Source: Daphnia carinata (lineage: Eukaryota > Arthropoda > Branchiopoda > Diplostraca > Daphniidae). From it: a stretch of DNA of 64,000 nt. The notes under the pieces were generated by a model that saw nothing but the letters and a program-made list of their open reading frames with translations, had not been told where the DNA came from and made no database searches. The stretch spans positions 7,688,001-7,752,000 of the forward strand of contig NC_081335.1 in NCBI RefSeq assembly GCF_022539665.2, written 5' to 3'. Below, one piece after another: positions 32,795 to 46,400 of the stretch; position 1 is the stretch's first letter; each line of letters starts with the position of its first letter. The position numbers and the translations under genes are program-made.

Positions 32795-34119
32795 AATTAA
32801 AGCAATTTTTTAAAGGGAAAAAAAAAAAAAAAGATGCAACTTACGTTGACGCCGGTAACGAGAATGTCGTTGCGGCAATTCTCGGCCGTGTCGTGAGTGC
32901 ACCGGTGTCCGTCGACGCACCAGTCGCAGGGGTACGAGGACGAGACGCATTCCGTGCACGACGTGTAGGTGGTGCAGTCAAAGAAGGTGAAATTGGTGGC
33001 GACAAAATCGGGTCCGGTCGTCGTCCTCACCGACAATTTGGCCGTGAAATGATCTGTGTGTTGAAATCAAAAAAAAAATAAAACGAAAAATTTCCTTAAT
33101 TTTTTTTTTTATAGCCAATGATTGAACAGTCACGTCCTATCAAGCTCGTGATCGCGAAAACGATCCACGAAGCCAATCTTTTTTTTTCTTTTCTTTTTAG
33201 GGGGTGGGCAAATTTCAGGTGAGACGAAGGGAAAAAAAAAAATAGATTTTCTTTTCCCTTTTGATGTGTCGTCTTTCAATTTTTTTTTCTTGGCGGAGGT
33301 AAAGTAGCCAGATAAGAAAGAAAGAAAGAAAAAGAAAGAAAAAAGGTACAAGATGAATCACGCTTCACAGTCGGAAGCACCTCTGTGTATGTGTTCTGTG
33401 TACGGAGGGGGGATCGATACGGGGGGACTGTAACTGCCTCGGCCCTACACCCCCCCACCCCCACAAAAAAAAAAAAGGCCGGTAAAGAAAATAGAAAAAA
33501 TCGAATAACTCAATTTCCTTAATGGTCCTAACGTTGATCATCGACCAAATCCTATTTATGTAGTCCCCCCCCTCCTCCTCCTCCTCTCCCTCTGAGCTTG
33601 CAACCCCCTCAATGCAAACGTGGCGGGCGACTTGAACGCTCATGCATAAATAATACAATCATTAAAAATTGGGGGGGGGGGGGGTAGAGAGGACGAAGAG
33701 AAAAAAAAAAAAAAAAAAAAAGGCGGTGGAGGGTGAAGTCGATTTTCGTTCTCATCAAACGAACTTGTCGCCGTTGAGCAAAAGTTTTTATTATTTTTTT
33801 TTCCTATCCCGCGCTTAGTTTTCGCTTGAATTGATTTGATCAAGTTAGTTGAGACAGACTGCGACCCATCTTCAATACTAATGAGTATCATCCCTTTTTC
33901 TTTTTTTCAAACGGACAGAACAGAAGCCCCTGCAAGGAAAGATTTTGTTTTTAAAAACAAATTTAAAAAAAAAACGTGTTCAAGATGATCTCTATTGATT
34001 TTTTTTTTTTTTTTTTCATGTGTGTGTTGTTTTCTATGATTTCGCTCCTAATTCTTCAAGTTCAACATTGGCAAACATGAAAAGTACAAAGTCTACCGAC
34101 TGCCAAGTAGAAACCAGAG

Positions 34120-34156
<37 letters not shown>

Positions 34157-34347
34157 CGAGAACCCGGAGGCCCCCAACTTATCGATCACGAGCCCCACCC
34201 TCCGCACTGCGATCGTTTCTGTATTTTTCGATGCTAGACGGGGAGGAAGACGAAAGGAGAGGGAAGCGGGGTGGAATCCGAGAGAAAGGAGACACGTGTG
34301 AAGCTTGCAAAGAGAGTGAAAGGCGAGATTTGAAGTGGGATAGGAGA

Positions 34348-34380
<33 letters not shown>

Positions 34381-37300
34381 GGGAGGCAACAGCTGCAACG
34401 ACAGTAGCCAAAGGTTCCACGCTCATCAACCGGAAAAAAAGGGCAAACGAAAAATAAAATAAAAAAATTAAGTGAAGCAAAGTGGAAAATGAACAATAAG
34501 GCCATCTAGCGTGAAAAACGCACTGGGAACAAAAAAAATTAATTAAAAAAAAAAAAAAAAAAGAAAAAGACTCTCACGTTGTCCGGGTGGGTTGGCCGGT
34601 ATGTGATCGGTGCGAGGTGTTGTACAGCTGACGCCGTTGGCCGTCCTCGTCGCGTTCGTCAACAGCGTTTTGCCGAATGCTGAAAAGGCGCACTGGAACT
34701 GGCCCGAAAGGGTTGGCAGATTGTCAATCACCAACGAGAGCTGCCCATTCAACAGTTAAAAGGCAAAAAAAAAAAATATATATATATATATATAAATGTA
34801 CAAACAAAGAAAATAGGCGGACCATTTGTTTAAAAAAAAAAAAAGAAAGATGGTACGAATTACCGTGCGAGCTGTGGTCCGTTGGAGCTGGTTGGGCGTG
34901 ACGGAAGTGATGGTGGTGCACCTTCCGCTCTTGTAAGAAATCCAGTAGAGCGGATCCTTGGCCGCATCTTGACAATCGCTTCGCAAACTGCACCTGCACA
35001 CCCAAGACACAAGAAAAAGAAAAAAAAAAAAGGCAAAACATTAGCCAAATACAGCGGAAGGGTCGTGTTTCCTGGTATAACGGGGCAGACGGTTTTTACT
35101 TGTTTTCCAGGGAACACCATCCGCAATAGGGGTCGCGGGCTCCGAGGCATTCGCCGCACGTCTTGTACACGCCGCAATCCTGGACGCGAACTTTGGTCAC
35201 CTTTAAAAAATACGAAAACAAAATGTCAGGCCAACGTTTGTTTTTTTTTTTTTGTTTTTTTGATCCATTTGGCAAATTGCAAATGAACGTGCAAAGTGTA
35301 TTGATTTTAGTACTTTGCGTTCCGTCATGGCGTAGAGATGCATCCGCTGCGGATCAAAGACCAGATCGGATGAAACGCGGCTTCCTTCGTCCACGGTAAT
35401 GTCACCGTACTCGAAGGCTCCTCGACCTCCGCTATCTCCTTTGACATTCTCCACCACCACCTACAAGACAAACAAAAAAAAAAAAAAATCAAGTCGTCGT
35501 TTTATTATTTTTAGATGAAAATTGACTTCTTTCTTTTTCTTTTTTTTTTTTGCATCCAAAATCCAATTTTTTTTTTTTGGTCATTGCTCAACGAGGTGCG
35601 CTTTCTCCCTCCCCTCCCCCTGTGCGAACACCTTAAAAATCATTTTCCGGACGATGATTTCCATTAAAAGACGTTCACAAAAAGAAGAAACCCAATCGAC
35701 TTTGCAATTGTTTTTCGCTACATCGATTCGATTGTGGAACTTGGAATTTTAAAAGAAAAGGCAGGTGTTTTCCCAATTGGGGGGGGGGGGGGGGGGGGGG
35801 GAAATAAATAAATAAATAAATACTAGGAAATGGATATTGTTCTTCAAACAATTCGCCCAATGGGCAAAACGATAAAAAAAAAAAATAAAAAGTATCGTCT
35901 TTTTTTTTTTTTTTTACGATGTGTCGTTATCACGTTGCTGGAACGCACCGGGAATCGTTTTCTTTCCTTTCTCCCCCTCCCCCAACAGTAAATTTTTTCT
36001 TTTTTTGCATATTTAATATAACACAGAATTTGATGTTAAAAAAAAAAAATCAAGATCAATTTACCCGCCCTAAATGTTCATTTGCGTATGAAAAAAAAAA
36101 CAAAACTGTCAGATAAATAATGTAACAAGAGATTGAAAGGCTGGCCAGCATGCCATTTCACGCAAAGAAAACGGAAAAAAAAAAAAAACTGGAACGTAAC
36201 AACCAACGATTGGCTTCTGTTTTCTCTCGTCTCACGCTTCTGACCTGTTCACAACCTTTGAACGAATTGACAAACTAACAAGAGAAAAAGCTCGAGGGCG
36301 TGATCATCAGCTTTCACCTCTCGTGAATCATTTTCTTGTTCTTGTGTCAAGTCAGTGAACTCCTCTCTTTTTTCTCTTCCTCTAGTTCCAGGCCCCAGAG
36401 CGAGAAAAATCGGAATTCATAAAGACCTCTAACCTCGAGAAGGTAAACATGAAAATAGACACATTTCTTTTTTTTTTTCGTTTCCCCCCTAAAAAAAAAA
36501 AAAAAAAAAAAAAACTGCCAAAGGAAAAAAAAAAAAACCATTAAGAAAACAAAAGAACGGCGGGGGGTGCATGGCAGGAAGTCACACGGAGACAGTTCAA
36601 ATAGAAAAGGCAAAAAAAAAAAATAAATAAAAATAAAACACATGTTCCCAAATAATAAAAAAAAAAAGGAAAAAGAAAGAGAAAAGGTAAATAGAAATAG
36701 AAAAGAAAAGGAAGATTCGTACCTTTTTCAAATGTCCTTTGGAAGTGCCGAGAAAGACGACGGTGAAATCACCAGTGGATGTGGCTGCCACGGCCGTCAA
36801 CAGGACGTTGTTCATGGTGCAGACGGGCCGCTCGATGACGGGTTCGCCACCGCCCAACGGAGTGTTGACATCCAGACCGCAAAAGTCTTCTCCAATCGTT
36901 TGCAATTTCTACAAAAATAAATAAATAAATCAATAAAACAGACACAAAAACATTTTTTTTTTTTTCTTCAAGTTCGAGATCAACGTCGGTTCTAATGAGC
37001 TATCGAATATTCAAAAAACGATAAAGAAACTCGTGAGGGGGGGGGAGTCCAACCATTTAAGCCAATTTACGATTGGCAATGGCGGATACTTTGATTTTCA
37101 TCAAACGATGACGACTTTCTTTTCAAATTTTCATTATCGGATTTCATCATCAAAGGAGGGACGATGGCAGACAACTAAGAGTCTCTCGTTTTATTTTATT
37201 TTAAAAAAAAAGAAGATAAAACACGCGATGCGATAGGGAAAAAGTGAACCATCCAGTGGAACGACATCGTCATCCGGTTTTGTTTCGTTTTTGTTTTGTT

Positions 37301-37737
37301 TTTCAAAGGTGTACGTGTTGCGGTGCAACTTGGAAAAAAAAAAATGATGGTCGGTGAAAGAAAAAACGAGTCTTGCGCGACGATATACCGCAAAAGACAA
37401 TGACCATCTGGCAACGTGTTCACGGGGGGGGGGGGGGGGGAGCAAAAATAATAATAATAATAAAAACGTGGAAAACGTTCAATCTCAAGTTACTACCGGA
37501 TTTGTCTTCCGGTTTCTTGTGAGAGGGAAAGGCGAGAGTTTCAATCAATAACACACCCACCACCCCCCTCCTCTCTTGTAGTCCTGGCGCTGAAACTGTT
37601 GATTGGCTTGTAAAAAAAAAAAAACTGGGGAAGGCCTTATCGTTGTTCATCCAACTGTAGGAATCAGTCAAGCGAATGAAACAAATTCCGGTTTCTCCTG
37701 TTCCGATTGTTTTGTTTTCGCACAGCGTACGCCAAAG

Positions 37738-37775
<38 letters not shown>

Positions 37776-40490
37776 GAAAACAGGGGGGTCGATGTAGGCC
37801 ACTCGATCGTGACTGACCGAAATAAACTCGATCACGAATGGCGCCTCTCCAAAATGAAAAAAAAAAAAGGTCTGACATTTTCGTTAAAAGAGGCCCTTGA
37901 AAAAAAAAAAAAAAATCATTGCAAAATAGAAGAAGTTTGGGTTTGTGTCACCTGTTTTGTTTAAACGTTTCAGTTGGGTTACGATGTGTGGCACCGTCAA
38001 CATCCGACCTTCTATAACGAGATTCGTAGGAAACAAATCGCATTTGAAGGTGTGCCCCCAGTCCAATGTGAATAACGACTCGAAAACTTAATTACAAGCC
38101 ACGAAAAAGAAAAAAAAAAAAAAGCCATAAAAAAGAAAATGGTTTCAAAGCGTCTTCTTCTCGCCCAGCAGCTCCCAACGGCTTGTTCAAGACGCACAAC
38201 ATTTCACCCCTCTCTCTCTCTCCTTTTTCCATGTCACCTCCTCCCATTTTTTTGTTTTGTTTCTCCATCTTTATTTTATTCCCAAGAAGAAGAAAAAGGG
38301 CGAAAAAAAAAAAAAAAAAAAAAATCTTTCAACACCAGAGGGGTCTGCCTGCCTCGTCTAATGATGGAATAAAAATCGATATAGAAAAAAACTAGCAAGG
38401 TCGTTTTTTTTTTTCTTTCTTTCTTCGTCTAAATTGACAATAGCTGTGCGATAAAAACATTTTCTCGATCCACCGATATCTTCTTCTTCTTTTTTTTCGA
38501 AATATTTCTCCGGGTGATCCGGTTCGTGGTGATAGCTTTTGTGGTGTGTGTGCATGTGTGTGTGTAGCAAACGGCAAGAGATGAAATACAAAGTTCACTT
38601 CATTTCTCATGTTGTTGTGGTTGTACGTGTGTCTCTCTCGGTTGGGGTTTGTCTAGTCATAAAAGGCGTACTACACTGCAATAGCCGCAGGGCATCACAT
38701 GTTACCTCCCCCTTTTTTTTTTTTTCTTAAGGAATTCTTCTTCTCTCTCTTTTTCTCTTTTTATTTCGTTTTTTTTTTTTTTTTTTTTTTTTCCATCGAA
38801 AGAAAATGACCGGGGTCATCCGAGCCGCAGGCTGGAGGGGAGGGAAACAACACACACACACACAAAAGTCCTCCTATTTTTCCACCATTTTCACGGGCTT
38901 CAACGCCATTGTTGCCTCTACACACACACACACACACACTCTAGTTGACGAACGCGCTCGACCTTGAGCGAGAAAGAAATTTAAAAAAAAAAAAAAAAAA
39001 ACTGTCTCTTTTTTTTTCTACTTTTGGTCTTCTCCGACTACGAAAAAAAAGAAAAAGAAAAGAAAGACATGACACGGTTTCGACTTGAAATCGAATCCTT
39101 GGAAATTAAAAGTAACGGGGTAAGGTGGGCGGGGAAGGCAAAATAAATCAAAGAACGCGTTTTGCATATGTAATGAAAAACAAGGACGTCTCTTTTTTCC
39201 CCTATTGAGTGCGCAGAGATCTTACCGTGTGAACGCAGGGTAGACTGGGCGAGATAAAGTCCAATCCGCGATGTCCTTCTCCGCTAAAACACTTTTGAAT
39301 GTTGTGCATAAACTTGCGCCGGATGGATTTGAGCGAGTAGACGCAGAGAGCGGAACGCGGCGCCGGTCTGTTGCTCATCTCGCCGCCCTCGGCCGGGTCG
39401 GACTGGGCAAAGACGGCGAACAAGATATCGTCCTGTACCGTAATGCCCAATTCGGCTGCCAAATCCGATCCGGGCTTGTCCACGTAGGCGGCTTGAACCA
39501 AATTGTATTGAGTGCCGTCCTCGGCCACACATTCTAGCGGCACTTCCGTGTAGGATTGATAGTGTTCATCGTCTTGGCACACGCGGACCAACTTGGAGAT
39601 GTAGGACGAATTGTTGGTCGTCGATTCCTTCATTTGAGTTGTCAGGAAATACGAGAAACCCTCCGAGGAAAAACCGTAGACGTAGTGAATGGGGTAGCGG
39701 TTGCGACTCGGCGAATTGACCGAAATCCGCGTGCCTGTCGTCACCCGCGTGTCGCCTTCCCTCCTCTCCATATTGGCGATTTGGAACATTTTGTGACGGG
39801 CCAGCGAACGCGACGACACGGCCGGCACATCGGATCGGTAAGGGGAATTGCCCGTGTACGTTGCGCCAACGTAGAGGACGTGCGTACTGGGCGGATTCGG
39901 CGGTCCCGGAGCGATGAAAACCACAGTCGTCGCCGTCGAATTGTTGGCCACGACCGGCTCCCTCACGTCCATCAATTCCTCGCTGATGTTTTTCAGATTT
40001 CTCACACTGCAAATGCCTTTTCATTTTGATTTGATTGAAAAGAAAAAAAAAAAAATGTGTTGAATGAGTTTGAAAAAGAAGGGGGAATGAAATCAAATTG
40101 AAATTTACCTTGGTAGAAAGTGCCACAGGCAATGAGCCTCGTGTCCGTGTAATCGATAACAAGGGCTTTATTGACATTGTCCGTTAGCCTTTTGACGACC
40201 GAGTCGCTGCAGCCGACGGCCGGGCATTCAGGGCTGTCTTCCCTAGGGCCCGTCTCAACCGTCACCTGTAGATCAAGATCCGGCGAGAGCTGGTAGAGCC
40301 GGTTGACTCCACCGACGTAGACCAGACCACTTTGCTTGTCCACAACGAGATGCTGCAGGCGGTGGCCGCCATTGCCTTCGTTAAATGTGTTCACGATCGG
40401 ACCGGCCGATACGAGACAAAGACTCGTCAACACCAACAGCGGCCAGCAGATGGAAAACCAATCTCCAAACTGATGTTTCGCACTCGCCAT
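28059..40490 (-). CDS. PlexA: Plexin, probably class A (semaphorin receptor)
   Basis: Fourteen exons close in phase to 1992 residues: 40490-40109, 40016-39226, 36908-36723, 35460-35314, 35200-35100, 34993-34864, 34740-34578, 33053-32845, 32754-32324, 32242-32137, 31676-31026, 30933-30616, 30526-28400, 28295-28059. The start is ATG 40488-40490; the longer frame upstream begins with GTG. A signal peptide (~1-30) leads into a sema domain (to ~500), PSI modules ([15 protein letters not shown] and two more) and IPT/TIG repeats. A membrane segment (~1280-1302) is followed by the split R-Ras/Rap GAP with Rho-GTPase-binding insert ([32 protein letters not shown]). It transmits semaphorin signals in axon guidance. 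KMVSEIYL and [16 protein letters not shown] favour class A; the last ~40 residues look less typical. Introns are full of homopolymers; the largest is ~2.3 kb. Confidence 0.95.
28958..29021 (-). repeat. Poly-glycine codon repeat inside plexin
   Basis: On the minus strand this GGN-repeat encodes about 19 consecutive Gly between RSH and HGTHD, in the linker of the Rho-GTPase-binding region of the cytoplasmic domain. It is mostly GGC, GGT and GGA with mixed usage. I know of no plexin family feature that requires it, so a lineage-specific expansion is likely. Confidence 0.8.
34119..34379. repeat. Microsatellite cluster in a plexin intron
   Basis: (CT)n at about 34119-34136 runs directly into (AC)n to about 34156. 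(GA)n follows at 34349-34379. All lie in the intron between exons 7 and 8. Confidence 0.9.
35779..35801 (+). repeat. Uninterrupted G run
   Basis: About 23 consecutive G in a plexin intron, followed by an AAATA tetranucleotide-like array. Length in such runs is often unreliable in assemblies. Confidence 0.85.
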
Positions 40491-43400
40491 TTTTGATTGC
40501 ACACCACTTTTGTAACGTGTCTCTCTCTCTCTCTCTCTTCGTTTTTATTTCCGTACAGACGAACGAGTCATCACAGCACCAATCTAAAAAAAAAAAAAAA
40601 TAAAAATCACCATCGTTTTTTTTTAATCGAATTCAATAAAGAAAGAAAAAATGACATTAAAGGTGGGCGTAAAGTGATTAGAAAAACTAAAGTTTTTTTT
40701 GTTTTTTTTTAAGATTATATGGTTTCTTAACTTGTCCGTAAATAGACTAATACAGCTAAGGTTTCGTGACGTCATTTGATACGAACAATCTTTTTATTAT
40801 TTTAAAGAGGGCGTCCTTTTTTTTTTTTTTTTTTTTAAGAAAGAAAAAAAAAACAGGTATTTTAAAAGAAGAAAGAAAAAAGATTCTGTGCTGCCCTTTT
40901 TTTCCCCACCACTTTTGCTATTCTCAGATTTTTTTAGTTTTTTGTTGACATCGTCGTCGTGTCTGGACTCGCCCTGTCCTCTCCCAAAATCCCTCCTTAT
41001 GTACTAAACCATCACCCACTACCACCATCTTGTTTCTTTCTTTCGTGCCCGGTAGCTGGAAACCGTGTTTCTCTCGTTGGCTGGTCGTTAAAAAAAGAAT
41101 ATATATATATATATAAATATATAAATTGACTTGAAAATTGTTATGTGGTGGTAGAAGAAGGGGAGAGAAAGGCGAACTTGCTCGAGGGGGCTAAAAAGGG
41201 AGAATCGATAGTGCACGAATCGATCGAGGATAAAAGAAAGAAAACAAAAAACAAAAAAACAAAGAAGAAACATGTCCAGCTGCGTGAAGAAGAAAAAAAA
41301 CTGAATCATTGCAACTCGGTGTGTGCTGAAAATGAAGCCGAAGAGAATTCAATCTGGGCGAGAACGCACAGTTGCCACACATACACACACAGACTCGCAG
41401 ACACACACACACACACACAATGGAATGCTGCTTGCTGCTGCTGCTGCCCTCCCTCCTTGGACGCTCTAGGCTTTTGACAACCCATCCCCCACACACACAC
41501 ACACACACAACACGAAGGGGATGAAAAGAAAATGAGGGAAAAAAAAAGAGATGAAACAAGAAAATGGCATCAATTCCAGTGGGTTCACCTTTGAAACACG
41601 AGACGAAAGAAAATGGGCAACGTAAGAAATATGGCTGCCTTCAATGATGAGTAAAGCGAAAAATTTGTGTGGGCAGAACAAAAACAGAGTTTTCTCTTCT
41701 TCTCACGACCAAAAAAAAACTATACACACACTACTACACATCTAGACACACACACACTCACACACACAAGTCGCTTGGGAGGCGACGCTATGCGCTTCAC
41801 TCTCTAACCTAACGGGCACTAACAGCAACTGAGTCACGAGCTTCGAATCCGATGCCTTAGCAGCAGCAAAAGCCTTGCGGCTATTCGACGCCCCTCTTTC
41901 CCCAACAAATTCATCCGCTCCCTCTGATCCGACCGCCATCCAGCGTTCGACAATCCAACTGTTTCTGGATTCAATTCAACTACAACGTTTTTAGTTATTT
42001 TTCTTTCTTTATTGGAATAGGAAAAAAAAAATGGTTTCACCACGCGGGTTTATACAAATCAGCTGGAAAAATATGTCAAAAAATTTCAATTCGATCCCGA
42101 TTGACATGATGACGGTCGTTATTTTTTTTATTTTTTTTTCGACAGATTTCCCCGGATTATACTTATTCATCCCTTCAATGAGGTAAGGGGGGTGAGGCAG
42201 GAAAGAAGACGTTTGATTGACGTGATGCCAATTGTATGCTGGGTGCAACTGCCGACATAACTGGAAAAAAAATAAATATTTCAGAAAATACGGAGCGGCT
42301 TTGAATGCAACCCAGATGATTTGCCTATTCTTCTCGTTTCGTCACTCTAATGATAACAACGTCAGTTAGTTTCCCATTACTACCGTTTTATTGATCAAGC
42401 TCTTTACTCTCTCTCTCTCCCTCTCGCCCACATTTCTCTCTTTCTCTAATCGACATGTAATTCCCAGTTTTGAACAAAAAAAATATTAAAGAAACATGGG
42501 GGAAAAAAAAAAAAATAAAAGCGGTTGCCATTTGGGGGTAGCAAAAGGTCAAACACGAGGGAATCGGAATCCCGCGATATACAGTCCGACCAAAAGAAGA
42601 GGAAGGGGGAGGGAGGAAGGCCTATCCGTTTCAATTAGATGGTAGATCTTTTTTGTTTGTTTGTTTTTTTTAACGTTCACCGCACACGCAATCTAATATC
42701 AAAGTTTACAACCCCCTGCCAACAATCTAAACCTCTCGTTGATGGTTTGCTTATTTTTTTTTTTCCTGTGTGTGTGATTTGTCTTTGGGAAATCAGCATT
42801 TCGCCGCAATCTATCGTCTAAGGTAATAAAAAGAGCCGTTTTTCTGTAAAGCGATTTCATCAATGTGAAACGCGAAAAAAAAAAAGAAAAAGAAAAAAGA
42901 AAGAAATAACGTAAGCATTTTTACAACGAGTTATGCCTCGTATGCAAATGAAACGCTGCGGGGACCGGTTCGTTTTTCACGTTGGTCATCATCGCCAGTT
43001 TGACCTGAGCCAAACGATTTCTTTTATCCACATTTCAAAACAGACAAACTATCTCAAATATGTTTGTAAAGACGCGCGGACTAATGCAACAGTCGGTGAT
43101 GCAATGCGCACGGGCGATAGCGTCACTAACCAAATCAAAATCATTTCCTTTTTTTTTTTTTTTTCCTGTTAAAATAAAGAGCATTTAAAAAAAAAAAATC
43201 CCGTACTATTTAAAAAAAAACCGCAATGCGGGTTTGCCTTTTTTTCCCGGAAATCTTTCCGATTGCTTATATTGCAATGGTCTGTGTGTGTGTACAGTTC
43301 AGAACAGTAGACACACACACGGTACGTAGAGGTTTTACGTATATGTATTATTCGACAAGTTTTTTTCAAACCCCCCTTCTTTCTCCAACGCTAATCAATA

Positions 43401-46400
43401 CGCACACAGCGCTTGTATGGTGTAGCGTATATAGACTGTTATACTGTCTACATGTGTATAACGCTGGCCCTGGCTATGGATGCAAGGATTATTCCGTCCT
43501 CTTACGTGGGGGGGGGCCATGGCGTCGGTTTTCACATCTTCCATCCTTTCGCTCTTTTTTTTTTTCTGTTCCTTCAATCTCTCCTCCTTTTATTTATTTC
43601 TTGTTCCCCCCCCCCCCGTTTTTTTTATTTTTTATTCGATCCAAGGCTCCGACCTCGAGCGAAAATCCATACACACAGAGCATCTCTTGCCATTGAAGAA
43701 AAGAGAGAGAGAGAGAGAAAAAAAAAGTCTTGTTTCCTTTCTTTTTTCGATCCCTTTCGTTCAATCCCGAACGAAATAAAGCTCCGGGTCTCCGAACAAC
43801 AAATCCCCCTGTTTTTCCGCCAATAAAAATGCTTCGGTTAAGTAAAAAAAAAAAAATGTATAAATGCACGTCATTGCTGCCAATAGCAAACAAAAAAAAA
43901 AAACATAGAAATAGAACAGGAGGCAAGAAGAAAAACAAGTCCAAAGATGTTGCTGTTAGACTAACAGAAAAACACAATAGACACACATGAGAAGATGATC
44001 AGACCTTGTTTTTGCCTTATATACCGGAGGATACAGTTGGTGGCATCTTACCTGTTCCCCGGTATGGGGCAAATCAAACAAAAACTGGAACAAAAAGATT
44101 TTGTTTTTAAATTTAAATTATTTGTTTTTGCCTTTTTTCTTTTCTTTCCTGAGAAAAGAATGACATCATAAAGAACATTACAGCAACGCCTTGACTGTTG
44201 GCCTTGTTTGCTGATACGCAAATGACTTCACGATGACGTGCGCAATTTCGTTTCTTTTTTCTTCTTCCACGGATACCGTAGTCATTTCGATTTAATTTCT
44301 TTTTTTTCTTTTTTGCTCTCCCTCCCCCCTTCGTTTTAAAATGATTTTTTTTGTTTGTTTTGTTTTGTGTACGTGTTAAGGCATTCTCACCTGTCGATAA
44401 ACCTTTTGCCCTTTTTAGTTTTTTTTTGTTTTAATCGTTTCCTCTCTGTTCGCACGGTTTGCGTATGCGCGCAGTACTCAACCAAAAGTGCGAACTAAAT
44501 TTCACAAAGGGTTTCCCTCATTTATTCAAAAACAAAACTCAATTCTTTCTCGGATTCTTTGAGAGAGAGAAAAAAAAAAGAATCCCCTCTCTAAGAAATA
44601 AAAATCTCATCAAAAATGAGTATAGACGCACTTTGATGCTGACCCTCGTCGATGCTCGGCCGGAAGTAATGACTTTTGCAGCAGCGTGCAGTTGTTCAGG
44701 TGCACACACACACACACATACACACAAAATGCCGAATGATTCATATATAAGGAAACGGGTATAGCGCAAGACTATACATCAGTTATTTGCGAGTGTGCGT
44801 GTAGATTGCGCCTATGGGCTCCGGCACAGCTTCTGTACACATTAGGGGGTTCATTATTTATCAATGATGGTACCATACAGTGCCCTCCTCCCCTCTCTTC
44901 CGCCAGCTATACATACATAATGTTCATCGCTTCAGATATATGTGTAACACTAATGGCACACACACACACATTGAGAGGAATCTAAAGGATTCGGCCAATC
45001 AAAAAAAAAGATTTTTCTATTTTTGAAATGTAGTGGTTGTAATGGCGCCAACGATTGATTAATAGCCGACTGCTGTCCTAATAGACATACGAGTTCTAAC
45101 GTAGACAAAAAAAAAATTAAATTAAAATAATAATAATAAGCTTTTTTTTTGTTTTGTCTTGGTCAGATGGTACAGAACTAATTTAGTGGCGGGGAGATGG
45201 AGGATAGCGTTTTTATATACAGATGCATTTTCTCTGCCATTCCTCGTGTAAGATGGTTGAAAATTAAGGAAAGCCTACTCCTTAATTAAGTTATAGAAAA
45301 GCGAAAGAATAAAAAATGTTCGAGCCAAAGTATTAGATGTTTCTGTCTGTTAGCTCTTTTTGGTCAGCATCGACTTGGTTTCTCTCTCTCTCTCTCACAT
45401 ACCTCTTGTCTCACTCTCTCTGTCTCTACACCCAAACGCACATGAGCAACATAAAAGAGAATTCCAATCGTGCTGTCTCTAGATCACCTTTCATGTCGCA
45501 ACTGTTTCTAAGATCTGGCCTATTAACTTCTTTCTCGCACCGTCTGGCTTCGACTTGCAATCCAATTTCCTCCGTTGCTGCCTCCCTTGTAAGACATGTA
45601 CACTATGTAACTGCGTCCACACACACACATGTGTGTGTATAGAAGGAAGTCGACCCCTTTCTTTCTTAATATAAAACGCCAACTCTGTATATACAGGACT
45701 GTCAGTGTGCAGACTAGCGTTATGGACATAGAGGAGCAGTTTGAGTTTTTTTCTTCATTCCTCTCTTTGTACCCCCTCCCCGAACGTGGGGCGTTTTCAA
45801 TTAAATACCTTCCGCTTCTGATTTTGAGGGGGAATTTGCTGAAGGAGACGAACCGTGTCCGCGAGGCCGGCAAGAAAACGGGGGGGGTACAGGAGTTTCG
45901 AGCAACTTATTTGCCATCCAGCGTGTGTATAACTCCCCGTGCACTGGCTCACGTTTTTTCAATTGAATGCCCGTGAGTTGGGGAACTGTGTAATGTATAT
46001 ACAGACAGAGCGAGAGAGAGAAAACGGGCGTGACACGGGTGGCTGGACCAAAAAGCATCTGTCGAGTCTCATCATCACCGTGCTCACTGCTGCAAGACGG
46101 GAGAGGGGCAAAGGCGAGTCTGAACAAGTATAGACACGCTGAGACAGAGAGCTATGTGCGCTTTCAAACGGCCGAGAAATGGCTAAAGATGTGAGGAGGG
46201 GGCACTTGTCCTGTGGAATGGGATGGCAGAGCAGGAGTTGGGTTGGCCCGGGTGGACATGGGCGATAGCCGCCCGTTGTACGGCACACACACGCAATCAT
46301 CGATTAGCTGAAGACCTGTAATATTTTAGTGCAACTACAGAAACGGGACGTGTTTCAATTGCTCCCTGGGACGGATATGGAGAGAGATAACGTAGCAATG

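Noticed and set aside
28059-40490. Plexin class B
   Set aside because: The final exon has some B-like residues, but the GAP core and its linker follow class A wording. Class A is preferred with moderate certainty.
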